Origin: Coxiellaceae bacterium
GTDB lineage: Bacteria > Pseudomonadota > Gammaproteobacteria > Coxiellales > Coxiellaceae
Assembly: GCA_014238325.1 (NCBI GenBank)
Contig: JABABH010000208.1
Coordinates: forward strand, 1-15,851
Direction of reading: 5' to 3'
Length of the DNA stretch: 15,851 nt
The notes below the pieces were generated by a model. The model was not told the origin of the DNA and ran no database searches. It saw only the letters and a list, made by a program, of their open reading frames with translations. Numbering within the stretch: the stretch's first letter is position 1; each line of letters begins with the position of its first letter. Position numbers and translations under genes: made by a program. This document shows, piece after piece, positions 1 through 6,046 of the stretch.

Positions 1-449
1 ACTTCAATATGCTGAGGTAGATGCTCTGGTAAACATCGAATCTCAAGGCTCGTGATAATATGGGAGACCATACCGCCATCGGCCACACCAGGGCAGAGTT
101 CCTCACCCACATACTGCAAGGGTACTGACATAGTTAACTGCTCGGAGGCTTGAATGCGTTGGAAGTCAACATGCAGAATTTTCGGTTTAATATGATGCCT
201 TTGCATCGCTTTAAAGACGACAGCATGTTTTTTCCCATCCAGATGAAGCGTCAGAATCGAAGAGAATATCGCATCATCTTGGGTTGCTTGTAAAAGATCT
301 TTATGTAATAACACGATAGAGCTTGGAGGTTGTCCAGCGCCATAGAGTGTAGCTGGGACACGATCCTCTATTCTTCGAAGGCGACGGGCAGCAGCCTTAC
401 CCTTTAAAGTACGAATCTCTGCGTTGAGTTCAAATTGTTCTGCAGCCAT
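1..449 (-). CDS. rplY: 50S ribosomal protein L25/general stress protein Ctc, 3' end beyond the window
   Basis: The first 149 codons of a bL25 (L25/TL5/CTC) protein, which binds 5S rRNA in the large ribosomal subunit. Translation from the ATG at 449-447 begins MAAEQFELNAEIR and continues with GKAAARRLRR, VPATLYG and the later HVDFQRI segment, all typical of the N-terminal 5S-binding domain. The frame then runs into PLQYVGEELCPGVADGG, typical of the second, C-terminal beta domain. It is therefore the long two-domain type, not the short form of about 94 residues found in E. coli. A strong Shine-Dalgarno AGGAG (460-456 on the minus strand) lies 6 nt before the ATG and fixes the start. No stop is reached before base 1. 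In many gammaproteobacteria rplY directly follows prs; here about 840 bp containing a plus-strand ankyrin gene separates them, so rplY probably has its own promoter. Identification is confident. Confidence 0.93.
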   Translation of the reverse strand, partial: MAAEQFELNAEIRTLKGKAAARRLRRIEDRVPATLYGAGQPPSSIVLLHKDLLQATQDDAIFSSILTLHLDGKKHAVVFKAMQRHHIKPKILHVDFQRIQASEQLTMSVPLQYVGEELCPGVADGGMVSHIITSLEIRCLPEHLPQHIE

Positions 450-724
450 ATGAGTCTCCTTAAGTCGAGGGGTGCATTCTAATGAAATTTTCGAGAAATT
501 GCTAGTTAATGATCGATGGAAAGTATCGATGGTGGTTAAGCTTGTGCTAGAGCTTGATTCAATTTACGATCAAATATGATGCGATTGATAGGTTAATATG
601 GGAGCTGTTGTGAGCGATGAGCTAGGTTTGATCTGATCACTGATAGATAGCTATGCCTTATTTAATTTTGTATAGCATGTACGCTAACCATTCTGATGTT
701 TGAGCCATCAGAAAACCACTATGA
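450..724. other. Intergenic region between rplY and the ankyrin gene, with hairpin and weak promoter candidate
   Basis: No open frame of note on either strand. It should hold the promoter of rplY (minus) and that of the ankyrin gene (plus). On the minus strand a TAGAAT hexamer (481-476) could be a -10 box just ahead of the rplY ribosome binding site, but no good -35 is visible. On the plus strand there is a perfect inverted repeat, TTCTGATG (691-698) and CATCAGAA (706-713) with a 7-nt loop. It ends 11 nt before the first candidate start codon of the ankyrin gene and has no T-run after it on either strand, so it is more likely a leader structure or protein site than a terminator. Confidence 0.4.
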
Positions 725-1222
725 GTGAAGATGCTATTAAGCGTTATGCATGACGTACGTGCAGTGGATACGAGAGACTACAATGGGCAAACACCGTTGC
801 ATCACGCTGCATTAAGTGATGGTACAGGTAAGTTTACGCTTCTGCTTCTAGAGGGTATGGTTAGCATTAATGCAAGAGATACGTTTGGGTTTACACCCAT
901 ACATCTTGCAATATTATATCAAAACTGGGCTGTGGTTCTCTTATTGCTGAGGTGTGGTGCTAACTGGACTCTGAAAGATTAGGCTGGCTTTACTCCGCTG
1001 CATTACCTCAAACAGGCAGGAAAGAAGGATCTGTATACCTTCTTTCGGGACTATCCTGTGAAAGACACCAATAATGCTCCAAGAATTCAGAGCTTAGGGG
1101 TTTGTCTTAGGGCCGGGAGCCTGTTTAGACCAGAGCCTAGCAGTCTGATGCAAGGCCGAGGATACTCTAAAGATTATCATGAAAAGCCCTCACTGGATTT
1201 GTTTTCATTGCCTAAGTATTGA
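725..1222 (+). pseudogene. Ankyrin-repeat protein gene interrupted by an in-frame amber codon
   Basis: The frame from a GTG at 725 (or ATG at 731) encodes ankyrin repeats: DYNGQTPLHHAAL, then DTFGFTPIHLAI, then LKD followed by TAG (980-982) and AGFTPLHYLK. The amber codon falls exactly within the conserved D-x-x-G-x-T-P-L-H consensus of the third repeat, and the same frame stays open for a further 79 codons to TGA at 1220-1222. A single base change from a sense codon such as CAG, AAG or GAG would explain it. The sequence after the third repeat shows no recognised domain. Ankyrin proteins often mediate protein-protein contacts, and in intracellular Legionellales many are host-directed effectors; nothing here proves secretion. 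There is no convincing Shine-Dalgarno. The gene lies between prs and rplY, on the opposite strand to both. Alternatives are an 85-residue truncated protein that still functions, amber readthrough, or a sequencing error. Confidence 0.75.
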
Positions 1223-1291
1223 TGGGCTCGTTGTGGTGATCGGATTTTAAACAGTAGAGCAAGGTATAGGGCCTCTCTATCAGCTTTGCTT

Positions 1292-2254
1292 TCAGATGGA
1301 ATCTAGGAACATAGAGCTCACGGATTCCTTTTGGTTAATGCGCGAGATAGTTTCTGCAATTAATCCGCTGAGCGATACTTGTTTGATTTTAGGGCAGCGT
1401 TTGGCTTTTTCGTGCAGAGGAATGGTATCCGTGACGATGACTTCATCAATGACGGATTCCATAATATATTCGATAGCCTGTCCTGAGAGCACCGGGTGTG
1501 TACAATAAGAGAATACTTGGGATGCTCCTTGTGCTTTTAAAGCATGTGCTGCCTGGCATAAGGTGCCTGCCGTGTCCACAATATCATCCACAATCAAACA
1601 GTTTCGATGACTAATGTCGCCAATAACGTGCATCACCTCTGCTTGGTTTGGTGTCGAGCGTCGTTTATCAATGATGGCCAGATCGGCATTAAGGCGCTTG
1701 GCAATAGCACGTGCACGCACCACGCCGCCCACATCGGGTGAGACTATCATGGGGTTGTCAATGCGTTTAGCTACTTGATATTCTTCTAAGGCCCGAATGC
1801 TCGCATAAATATTGTCCACAGGCATAGAGAAGAAGCCTTGAATTTGATCCGCATGTAAATCTACTGTAATGAGTCGAGAGAAGCCCACCTTATGCATCAT
1901 ATCTGCAATGACTTTTGCGCTAATGGGTACACGAGAAGATCGTACCCGGCGGTCTTGCCGTGCGTATCCAAAATACGGGATAACGGCAGTAATGCTAGCT
2001 GCGGATGCGCGACGAAAGGCGTCAGCCATCAGCATCAGCTCCATCAGGTGTTCATTTACGGGGTCACAGGTCGACTGAATCAGGTAGATATCTCGGCCAC
2101 GAACGTTTTCTGTGACTTCAATTTGTATTTCGCCATCGCTAAAGCGACTAACATTCGCATGGCCAATCTTATTATCGAGATCGTTTGCTACTTTTTTAGT
2201 TAAGTCAGGATTGGCGGATCCATGAAAAATTCTTATATCATCAACTGTTTGCAA
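1292..2254 (-). CDS. prs: Ribose-phosphate pyrophosphokinase (PRPP synthetase)
   Basis: Cytosolic enzyme transferring pyrophosphate from ATP to ribose-5-phosphate to form PRPP, the precursor of purines, pyrimidines, histidine, tryptophan and NAD. The 320-residue product has near the family's usual length of about 315. Visible motifs are FSDGEIQIEV (38-47), the ATP-binding stretch IPYFGYARQDRR (92-103), VDLHADQIQGFF (131-142, with the catalytic-region His), KRRS (198-201), and the PRPP-binding loop VDDIVDTAGT (222-231). The start is a TTG at 2254-2252. An AGGAGA Shine-Dalgarno (2266-2261) sits 6 nt upstream, and there is no ATG in frame before residue 71, which would remove essential sequence. 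The spacer plus start forms a run of eight T, which is unusual. The gene follows tRNA-Gln on the same strand and may be co-transcribed with lolB and the tRNA. No clear terminator is seen downstream. Confidence 0.97.
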   Translation of the reverse strand: MQTVDDIRIFHGSANPDLTKKVANDLDNKIGHANVSRFSDGEIQIEVTENVRGRDIYLIQSTCDPVNEHLMELMLMADAFRRASAASITAVIPYFGYARQDRRVRSSRVPISAKVIADMMHKVGFSRLITVDLHADQIQGFFSMPVDNIYASIRALEEYQVAKRIDNPMIVSPDVGGVVRARAIAKRLNADLAIIDKRRSTPNQAEVMHVIGDISHRNCLIVDDIVDTAGTLCQAAHALKAQGASQVFSYCTHPVLSGQAIEYIMESVIDEVIVTDTIPLHEKAKRCPKIKQVSLSGLIAETISRINQKESVSSMFLDSI

Positions 2255-2266
2255 AAAAAATCTCCT
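2255..2266 (-). promoter_or_regulatory. prs ribosome binding site with T-run spacer before a TTG start
   Basis: On the minus strand AGGAGA (2266-2261) is followed by six T that run directly into the TTG start, making a T8 homopolymer. The good Shine-Dalgarno at the right distance is what supports TTG as the initiator. A gain or loss of one T would alter the spacing between Shine-Dalgarno and start but not the reading frame. Confidence 0.75.
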
Positions 2267-2312
2267 GGTAGGGTGCGGCTGAATCGCATAACTTGGAGCA
2301 TGTTCTGTTGAT

Positions 2313-2387
2313 TGGCTGGGGTGCCAGGATTCGAACCTGGGAATGCCGGGATCAAAACCCGGTGCCTTACCGCTTGGCTACACCCCA
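2313..2387 (-). tRNA. tRNA-Gln (anticodon TTG), CCA encoded
   Basis: Read on the minus strand this folds as a standard 75-nt cloverleaf. The acceptor arm is TGGGGTG (2387-2381) with CACCCCA (2323-2317), discriminator G at 2316, and a genome-encoded CCA at 2315-2313. The anticodon stem GGG/CCC and loop TTTTGAT give anticodon TTG at 2355-2353, reading CAA (and CAG by wobble). The T arm contains GGTTCGAATCC. It closely resembles the E. coli glutamine tRNA. It lies 47 bp after lolB and 58 bp before prs on the same strand, the place where many gammaproteobacteria have tRNA-Gln ahead of prs, so it is probably processed from a longer transcript. Confidence 0.97.
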
Positions 2388-2434
2388 ATCTATTCAGAGA
2401 CATCATGGATGAGACGTTATTTTCAGCACTTTAT

Positions 2435-3136
2435 CTATGTGATACCCATTTGTCTATGCTGCACCACTATTTTTATTTTCAGTGGCCCACTATTTAATTG
2501 TAAAATTTGTGGTAGATCAACCCCCTTGAGCGATAAATATTGAGAAAATTTTAAAATCCATCCAGCTTGGCTCAATTTAGACAAGTGACCGTAGGCATCC
2601 GTCTGTGCATGATAGACCCCAGGGGCGGGTAAGCCGCGTATCCAGTAGATAAGACTTGAGACTGGTAAGGTCCATCCGAGCACGTGTTGCATCAGTTTCT
2701 CAGGCGTAGATGCCGTGTAATATTTTTTGTGAGAGGTTAACAATAACACGTGACGTGTGTCTCCGACAATTCGGATGTTATAGAGATGCAGAGCAGAATA
2801 GATATTGATAGTGTAGTGGCTTCCAGATTGCAACCAATCGTAGTGAGCAATGGCGCTATGCTTGTTATCTTGGATGCTAAAGGCGCCAGAGATGTGCCAG
2901 TCTGTCATCTGTTCAAGATCACGGTATCGAGCTGCTGCCGGTTTCTTTTGGTAGGTGGTGGTATCGTGCGACGTCGGAAGTCTGAGGTTGATGCAGCCCG
3001 TCAGTGTAGCGCTGACCACCCAGCAAGCTAACAGCCCTTTGGCTATAGATCGAATGTAGCCAGACCTGCCATGCTTTGTATGCAAAGATTGAGCAGAGTA
3101 CGGGTTGTAGGTAGATAGGGGGCGGCCTTGATTCAT
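2435..3136 (-). CDS. lolB: Outer-membrane lipoprotein LolB
   Basis: LolB is the outer-membrane receptor that accepts lipoproteins from the LolA chaperone and inserts them. The start chosen is the ATG at 3136-3134, which overlaps the stop of the upstream reductase as ATGA; the frame stays open further upstream, but only as the shadow of that gene. The product has 233 residues. It has a long basic N-region, a hydrophobic stretch (GLLACWVVSA) and a lipobox LTGC with the lipid-modified Cys at residue 48. The mature part has WHISGAFSI, VLGWTLPVSSLIYWIRGLP and the C-terminal LKIKIVV strand, matching the LolB fold. The signal peptide is unusually long, so initiation at a later non-ATG codon is possible. 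In many relatives lolB is followed by ispE; here tRNA-Gln follows directly. Confidence 0.88.
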   Translation of the reverse strand: MNQGRPLSTYNPYSAQSLHTKHGRSGYIRSIAKGLLACWVVSATLTGCINLRLPTSHDTTTYQKKPAAARYRDLEQMTDWHISGAFSIQDNKHSAIAHYDWLQSGSHYTINIYSALHLYNIRIVGDTRHVLLLTSHKKYYTASTPEKLMQHVLGWTLPVSSLIYWIRGLPAPGVYHAQTDAYGHLSKLSQAGWILKFSQYLSLKGVDLPQILQLNSGPLKIKIVVQHRQMGIT

Positions 3137-3879
3137 AAGGATTGTCCACCATCGATAGAGATGACCTGGCCTGTTATATGCGCATTGTGGATGAGAAATA
3201 ATATAGCATGAGCAATGTCTTGGGGCTGCCCACATCGTTGTAGCGGAATGCGACTCATAATTTTAACCTTTTGTTTAGGGCTAAGTGTGTTGACTTTATC
3301 CTTCGGCCATAAGGTGACGCCCGGGGCTACCCCGTTGACTCGCACATTCGGGGCCATTTCTAGAGCTAAAGCTTGGGTTAGCATATTTAACCCTGCCTGG
3401 GACGCACAGTAAAGGCTATAGCCGGATAGCGGACGTCGTGCTTTGATATCGCTGATATTAATGATGCAACCTTGAGTCGCCAATAAATGAGGATAGGCCG
3501 CCTGGGACAAAAAGTACGGGGCCATCAGATTGCTATTGATGATGCCATCCCATTGTTCTTTTTGGGTTTTTTCTATGGGGGTGGGGTAAAACCGCGATGC
3601 ATTATTAATCAATACATCCAGTCGGCCCCACGCACGATGCGCGGCTTGGACGAGTGCCGTTAGGTCATGGTATTCACAGAGGTTCGCGGATAAGGTCGTG
3701 GCGCTTTCAGGGCGAATGCACTCACAGGCATGGGCCAAGCTGCGAGCCTGTTGTGCTGATTGATGATAATGAATAATGACACGGTATTGTTCTGCATGTA
3801 AGCCTGCCACGATGGCTGCACCGATACGTTGCGCACCACCTGTCACCAAGGCAACAGGGTAAGAGGAAGGACTCATCAT
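3133..3879 (-). CDS. Short-chain dehydrogenase, PTR1/FolM-like pteridine reductase with altered catalytic Lys
   Basis: A 248-residue SDR with a Rossmann fold that normally reduces dihydropterins or dihydrofolate with NADPH. The cofactor motif is TGGAQRIG (13-20), followed by INNASRFYPT (91-100), typical of FolM/PTR1. The stretch NISDIKARRPLSGYSLY (141-157) lines up with the active site of trypanosomatid PTR1, with Asp144 and Tyr157 at the same 13-residue spacing as its Asp181 and Tyr194. The YxxxK lysine, however, is Gln161 (codon CAG), so the usual Tyr-Lys pair is incomplete. RVNGVAPGVT (180-189) and the C-terminal SIDGGQSL are normal. It overlaps lolB by ATGA and is divergent, across 53 bp, from a methyltransferase and PTPS-family gene pair, so a pterin role is likely. 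Activity is uncertain because of the substitution. Confidence 0.85.
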   Translation of the reverse strand: MMSPSSYPVALVTGGAQRIGAAIVAGLHAEQYRVIIHYHQSAQQARSLAHACECIRPESATTLSANLCEYHDLTALVQAAHRAWGRLDVLINNASRFYPTPIEKTQKEQWDGIINSNLMAPYFLSQAAYPHLLATQGCIINISDIKARRPLSGYSLYCASQAGLNMLTQALALEMAPNVRVNGVAPGVTLWPKDKVNTLSPKQKVKIMSRIPLQRCGQPQDIAHAILFLIHNAHITGQVISIDGGQSL

Positions 3880-3932
3880 ACTATTCTAATAGACGATAGT
3901 CTCATGATATAGTTCTTGTTCATTCTTCACCC
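3880..3932. promoter_or_regulatory. Short divergent promoter region
   Basis: These 53 bp separate the start codons of the minus-strand pteridine reductase and the plus-strand methyltransferase, so they must carry or overlap the promoters of both operons unless transcription starts inside the genes. It is AT-rich, with a small AGAC-4-GTCT inverted repeat (3892-3903) near the middle. I cannot assign -35/-10 boxes with confidence. A shared regulator site is possible but not shown. Confidence 0.35.
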
Positions 3933-5165
3933 ATGGTCGTTTTGCTCATGTCCACCTGCTATAGCGTTGATGGTGATACCTCAGTTTGGCCCGCTCCAAG
4001 CGAGCAGGCCAAGCGTCTCAGCCTTCGATTACGGACGGCTATTTTAGAAGAAATTGCTAAAACTGGGCCGCTCACCTTTGCAGATTATATGCAGCGCGCA
4101 TTATACACGCCTGGTCTCGGCTATTATAGTTCGGGGCTGCAGAAATGGGGAGAATCAGGCGATTATGTGACGGCTCCTTTAGTTTCGCCACTATTTTCCT
4201 ATTGTATTGCTCGCCAAGTGGAGGCCGTGTTACGTGATATAACGGGAGCCTGTATCCTTGAGCTCGGTGCGGGTTCGGGGCACATGGCTGCTGATATATT
4301 ATGTGAGTTAGAGCGTCTGCAGGCCTTACCAGAACGTTATTATATTTTAGAAGTGAGCGCGGAGCTGCAAAGGCGTCAGCAGGACTACCTGAAAGCTGCT
4401 GTGCCTCATTTGTTGGCGCGTGTTCATTGGTGGAACAAATGGCCGACTGAACCCATCAACGGTGTGATCATTGCCAACGAAGTGATGGATGCCATTCCTG
4501 TTCACAAATTTAATGTCAATCATGGGATACAAGAATATTTTGTAGCAGCTCGCGATCAGAACTTGATATGGGAGCAAGGAGAGCCGCATTCTGAAGCATT
4601 ATTAAAGAAAATTGAACAGTTGGGTATCACAAACCGAGAAGGCTACGATTCCGAAATGCATCTATGGTTGTCTGGCTGGCTTACGGCATTGGCTGAGCAT
4701 CTTAACCGAGGAATCATATTGTTAATTGACTATGGATTCCCGCGCCATGAATACTATCATCCTGATCGTAATCGAGGGACCATCATGTGCCATTATCGCC
4801 ATCGTGCGCATCCTAACCCCTTGTTGCTAATTGGTTTACAAGATATCACGGTGCATATTGATTTTACCTCGGTGGCAGAGGTGGCGACTCAACAGGGTTT
4901 GGCCGTGGGTGGATTTACCCACCAAGCAGCATTTCTAATCAACTGTGGGTTAAGTGATTATTTATCGGCTATTCAGGATCAACCTACTTATAATGCTGCC
5001 GCGCAACAAGTGAAGTGTCTAGTCTTGCCGAGTGAGATGGGCGAATTATTTAAAGTTATGGCTTTAACTCGGGGTTATGATAAGCCCTTAATTGGGTTTG
5101 CTGACATGAATCAGATAGAACGTTTGTACTCCCCTCCCTTCCAACCATCAAAAGAGGTCTCATGA
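3933..5165 (+). CDS. MidA/NDUFAF7-family class I SAM-dependent methyltransferase (COG1565)
   Basis: A 410-residue protein of the family whose mitochondrial member NDUFAF7/MidA methylates an arginine of a complex I subunit; the bacterial substrate is not established. The N-terminal part has TFADYMQRALYTPGLGYY (48-65) and GDYVTAPLVSPLF (76-88), both family hallmarks. The SAM-binding glycine loop is ILELGAGSG (108-116). Further on are NEVMDAIPVH, LLIDYGF and a segment containing HYRHRAHPNPLL and GLQDITVHIDF, which is strongly conserved in the family. The start at 3933 lacks a clear Shine-Dalgarno; the ATG at 3948 is an alternative. Its stop overlaps the start of the PTPS-like gene by ATGA, indicating one operon and probably translational coupling. 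It is divergent from the pteridine reductase. Confidence 0.87.
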   Translation: MVVLLMSTCYSVDGDTSVWPAPSEQAKRLSLRLRTAILEEIAKTGPLTFADYMQRALYTPGLGYYSSGLQKWGESGDYVTAPLVSPLFSYCIARQVEAVLRDITGACILELGAGSGHMAADILCELERLQALPERYYILEVSAELQRRQQDYLKAAVPHLLARVHWWNKWPTEPINGVIIANEVMDAIPVHKFNVNHGIQEYFVAARDQNLIWEQGEPHSEALLKKIEQLGITNREGYDSEMHLWLSGWLTALAEHLNRGIILLIDYGFPRHEYYHPDRNRGTIMCHYRHRAHPNPLLLIGLQDITVHIDFTSVAEVATQQGLAVGGFTHQAAFLINCGLSDYLSAIQDQPTYNAAAQQVKCLVLPSEMGELFKVMALTRGYDKPLIGFADMNQIERLYSPPFQPSKEVS

Positions 5166-5659
5166 TGTCGCGCTCAGTAGTGCTGGAATTTTATCCAGAA
5201 GGCTTTCATTTTAGTGCAGGACATTTCACCCTATTTTCTGCGACTGCTCGGGAGCGCTGGCATGGCCATAATTATGCGGTGGGTGCACGATTAGTGGCCA
5301 AAATGTCAGAGCCGGGGTTAACCCTAGACTATGGTATTTTCAAGGCTAAGTTGCGGGAATTTTGTGATGAATTGGATAGTTATTTTATATTGCCAGGGCG
5401 ATCACCCTATCTAAAAATAACCGACCAACCGAATGAGTATATTGTGCAATTTGATCAGGATCGCATGGTGTTTTTAAAAAAAGACGCCTTAATTCTTCCG
5501 ATAGAAAATACCACGCTAGAGGATCTGTCTCAGTGGTTTATCGATCGTTTTCAAGCCGAACATAATTTTCTGTTAACTTACGGCATCCAAGCCTTGACCA
5601 TCAAGGTCTTTAATTCAGCGGTTCAAAGCGGTAGTGCCAGTTGGGAGGCTAATCTATAG
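5162..5659 (+). CDS. 6-pyruvoyl/6-carboxytetrahydropterin synthase (PTPS/QueD) family protein with altered active site
   Basis: Members of this family act on 7,8-dihydroneopterin triphosphate in queuosine, tetrahydropterin or folate synthesis. The 165-residue product keeps the three zinc ligands: His21 (FSAGH) and His34/His36 (HGH). NTTLEDL (116-122) matches the NTT-x-ENL region of the family. Three catalytic positions differ. The Cys four residues before HGH in QueD-type enzymes is Arg30, followed by Glu31, giving the ExxHGH arrangement reported for PTPS-III. The usual Asp-His pair appears as Asp72-Ser73. The C-terminal pterin-anchoring Glu appears as Asn151. PTPS-III can replace FolB in folate synthesis, but the other changes make that uncertain. 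It is translationally coupled to the methyltransferase upstream and ends immediately before a strong terminator. Confidence 0.8.
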   Translation: MMSRSVVLEFYPEGFHFSAGHFTLFSATARERWHGHNYAVGARLVAKMSEPGLTLDYGIFKAKLREFCDELDSYFILPGRSPYLKITDQPNEYIVQFDQDRMVFLKKDALILPIENTTLEDLSQWFIDRFQAEHNFLLTYGIQALTIKVFNSAVQSGSASWEANL

Positions 5660-5703
5660 TATACCGCTCGCGCATGAAGGCGCGAGCGGTATACCTTTGT
5701 TTT
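5659..5703 (+). terminator. Rho-independent terminator after the PTPS-like gene
   Basis: A perfect 15-bp inverted repeat, GTATACCGCTCGCGC (5659-5673) and GCGCGAGCGGTATAC (5680-5694), with a 6-nt loop, followed by a T-rich tract (5696-5703, one G interruption). The left arm begins at the last base of the stop codon. The GC-rich stem and T-tract on the plus strand fit an intrinsic terminator of the midA-like/PTPS operon. Confidence 0.8.
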
Positions 5704-6046
5704 GATGGCTGGCGAAAAATAAATATTCGCTCAGCCACTGAAGGGGAGAATCGCGGTTCTCCCCTTCAGAATCCCCACCGCGATGAGTCATCTCAAGTGG
5801 ATGCTTCGCATCTTGAAGTGGGCGTAATAGCGCTTGCTTCTTTTCGATGTAGGGCGTTGCTTAACAGACTCTGGATGATGAAGACAGGTTCTTCGCATGG
5901 CTGATGCTCTTGCGCTCAGGTTGTATATTTTTATATACTCGAGCATGCGTTGTATACTCTTGCCTCAGGGGATAACCCGAGGGGCTGAATGAGTTTGCTA
6001 GGCACAGGTATGGTCCTCAATAACTATGATGCATAGATGCGTATCG
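5660..6046. other. 387-bp palindrome-rich intergenic region before proC
   Basis: Besides the terminator it contains a bulged stem GGCTG-GCGAA with TTCGC-T-CAGCC (5707-5736) and, one base later, a perfect 13-bp stem CTGAAGGGGAGAA / TTCTCCCCTTCAG with a 6-nt loop (5738-5769). Neither has a T-run on the plus strand. An imperfect direct repeat, CATCTCAAGTGG and CATCTTGAAGTGG, follows near 5788-5820. The rest includes the proC promoter candidate and a small bulged stem CCTCAGGG/CCCGAGG close to 5965-5985. A frame spanning part of this region is only a by-product of the palindromes. I see no gene. Confidence 0.6.
5910..5939 (+). promoter_or_regulatory. Candidate sigma-70 promoter for proC
   Basis: TTGCGC (5910-5915) and TATACT (5934-5939) are separated by 18 bp; the -10 differs from TATAAT at one position. 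It would give a leader of about 100 nt for proC. The match is by eye only; the surroundings are AT-rich and other -10-like hexamers overlap. Confidence 0.35.

Noticed and set aside
721..753. ATG at 721 as the start of the ankyrin gene
   Set aside because: That frame ends after ten codons; the ankyrin repeats are in the frame from 725. An upstream frameshift cannot be excluded but is not supported.
1869..2203. Plus-strand frames antisense to prs
   Set aside because: They are shadows of a highly conserved gene, without start signals of their own.
3137..3235. In-frame N-terminal extension of lolB by 33 residues, starting at 3235
   Set aside because: It lies inside the 3' end of the pteridine reductase gene and adds no signal-peptide feature; the ATG overlapping the reductase stop gives a lipoprotein start.
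5674..5904. Plus-strand frame of 76 codons starting in the loop of the terminator hairpin
   Set aside because: It translates through the terminator and the two following palindromes and has no ribosome binding site or recognisable protein features.
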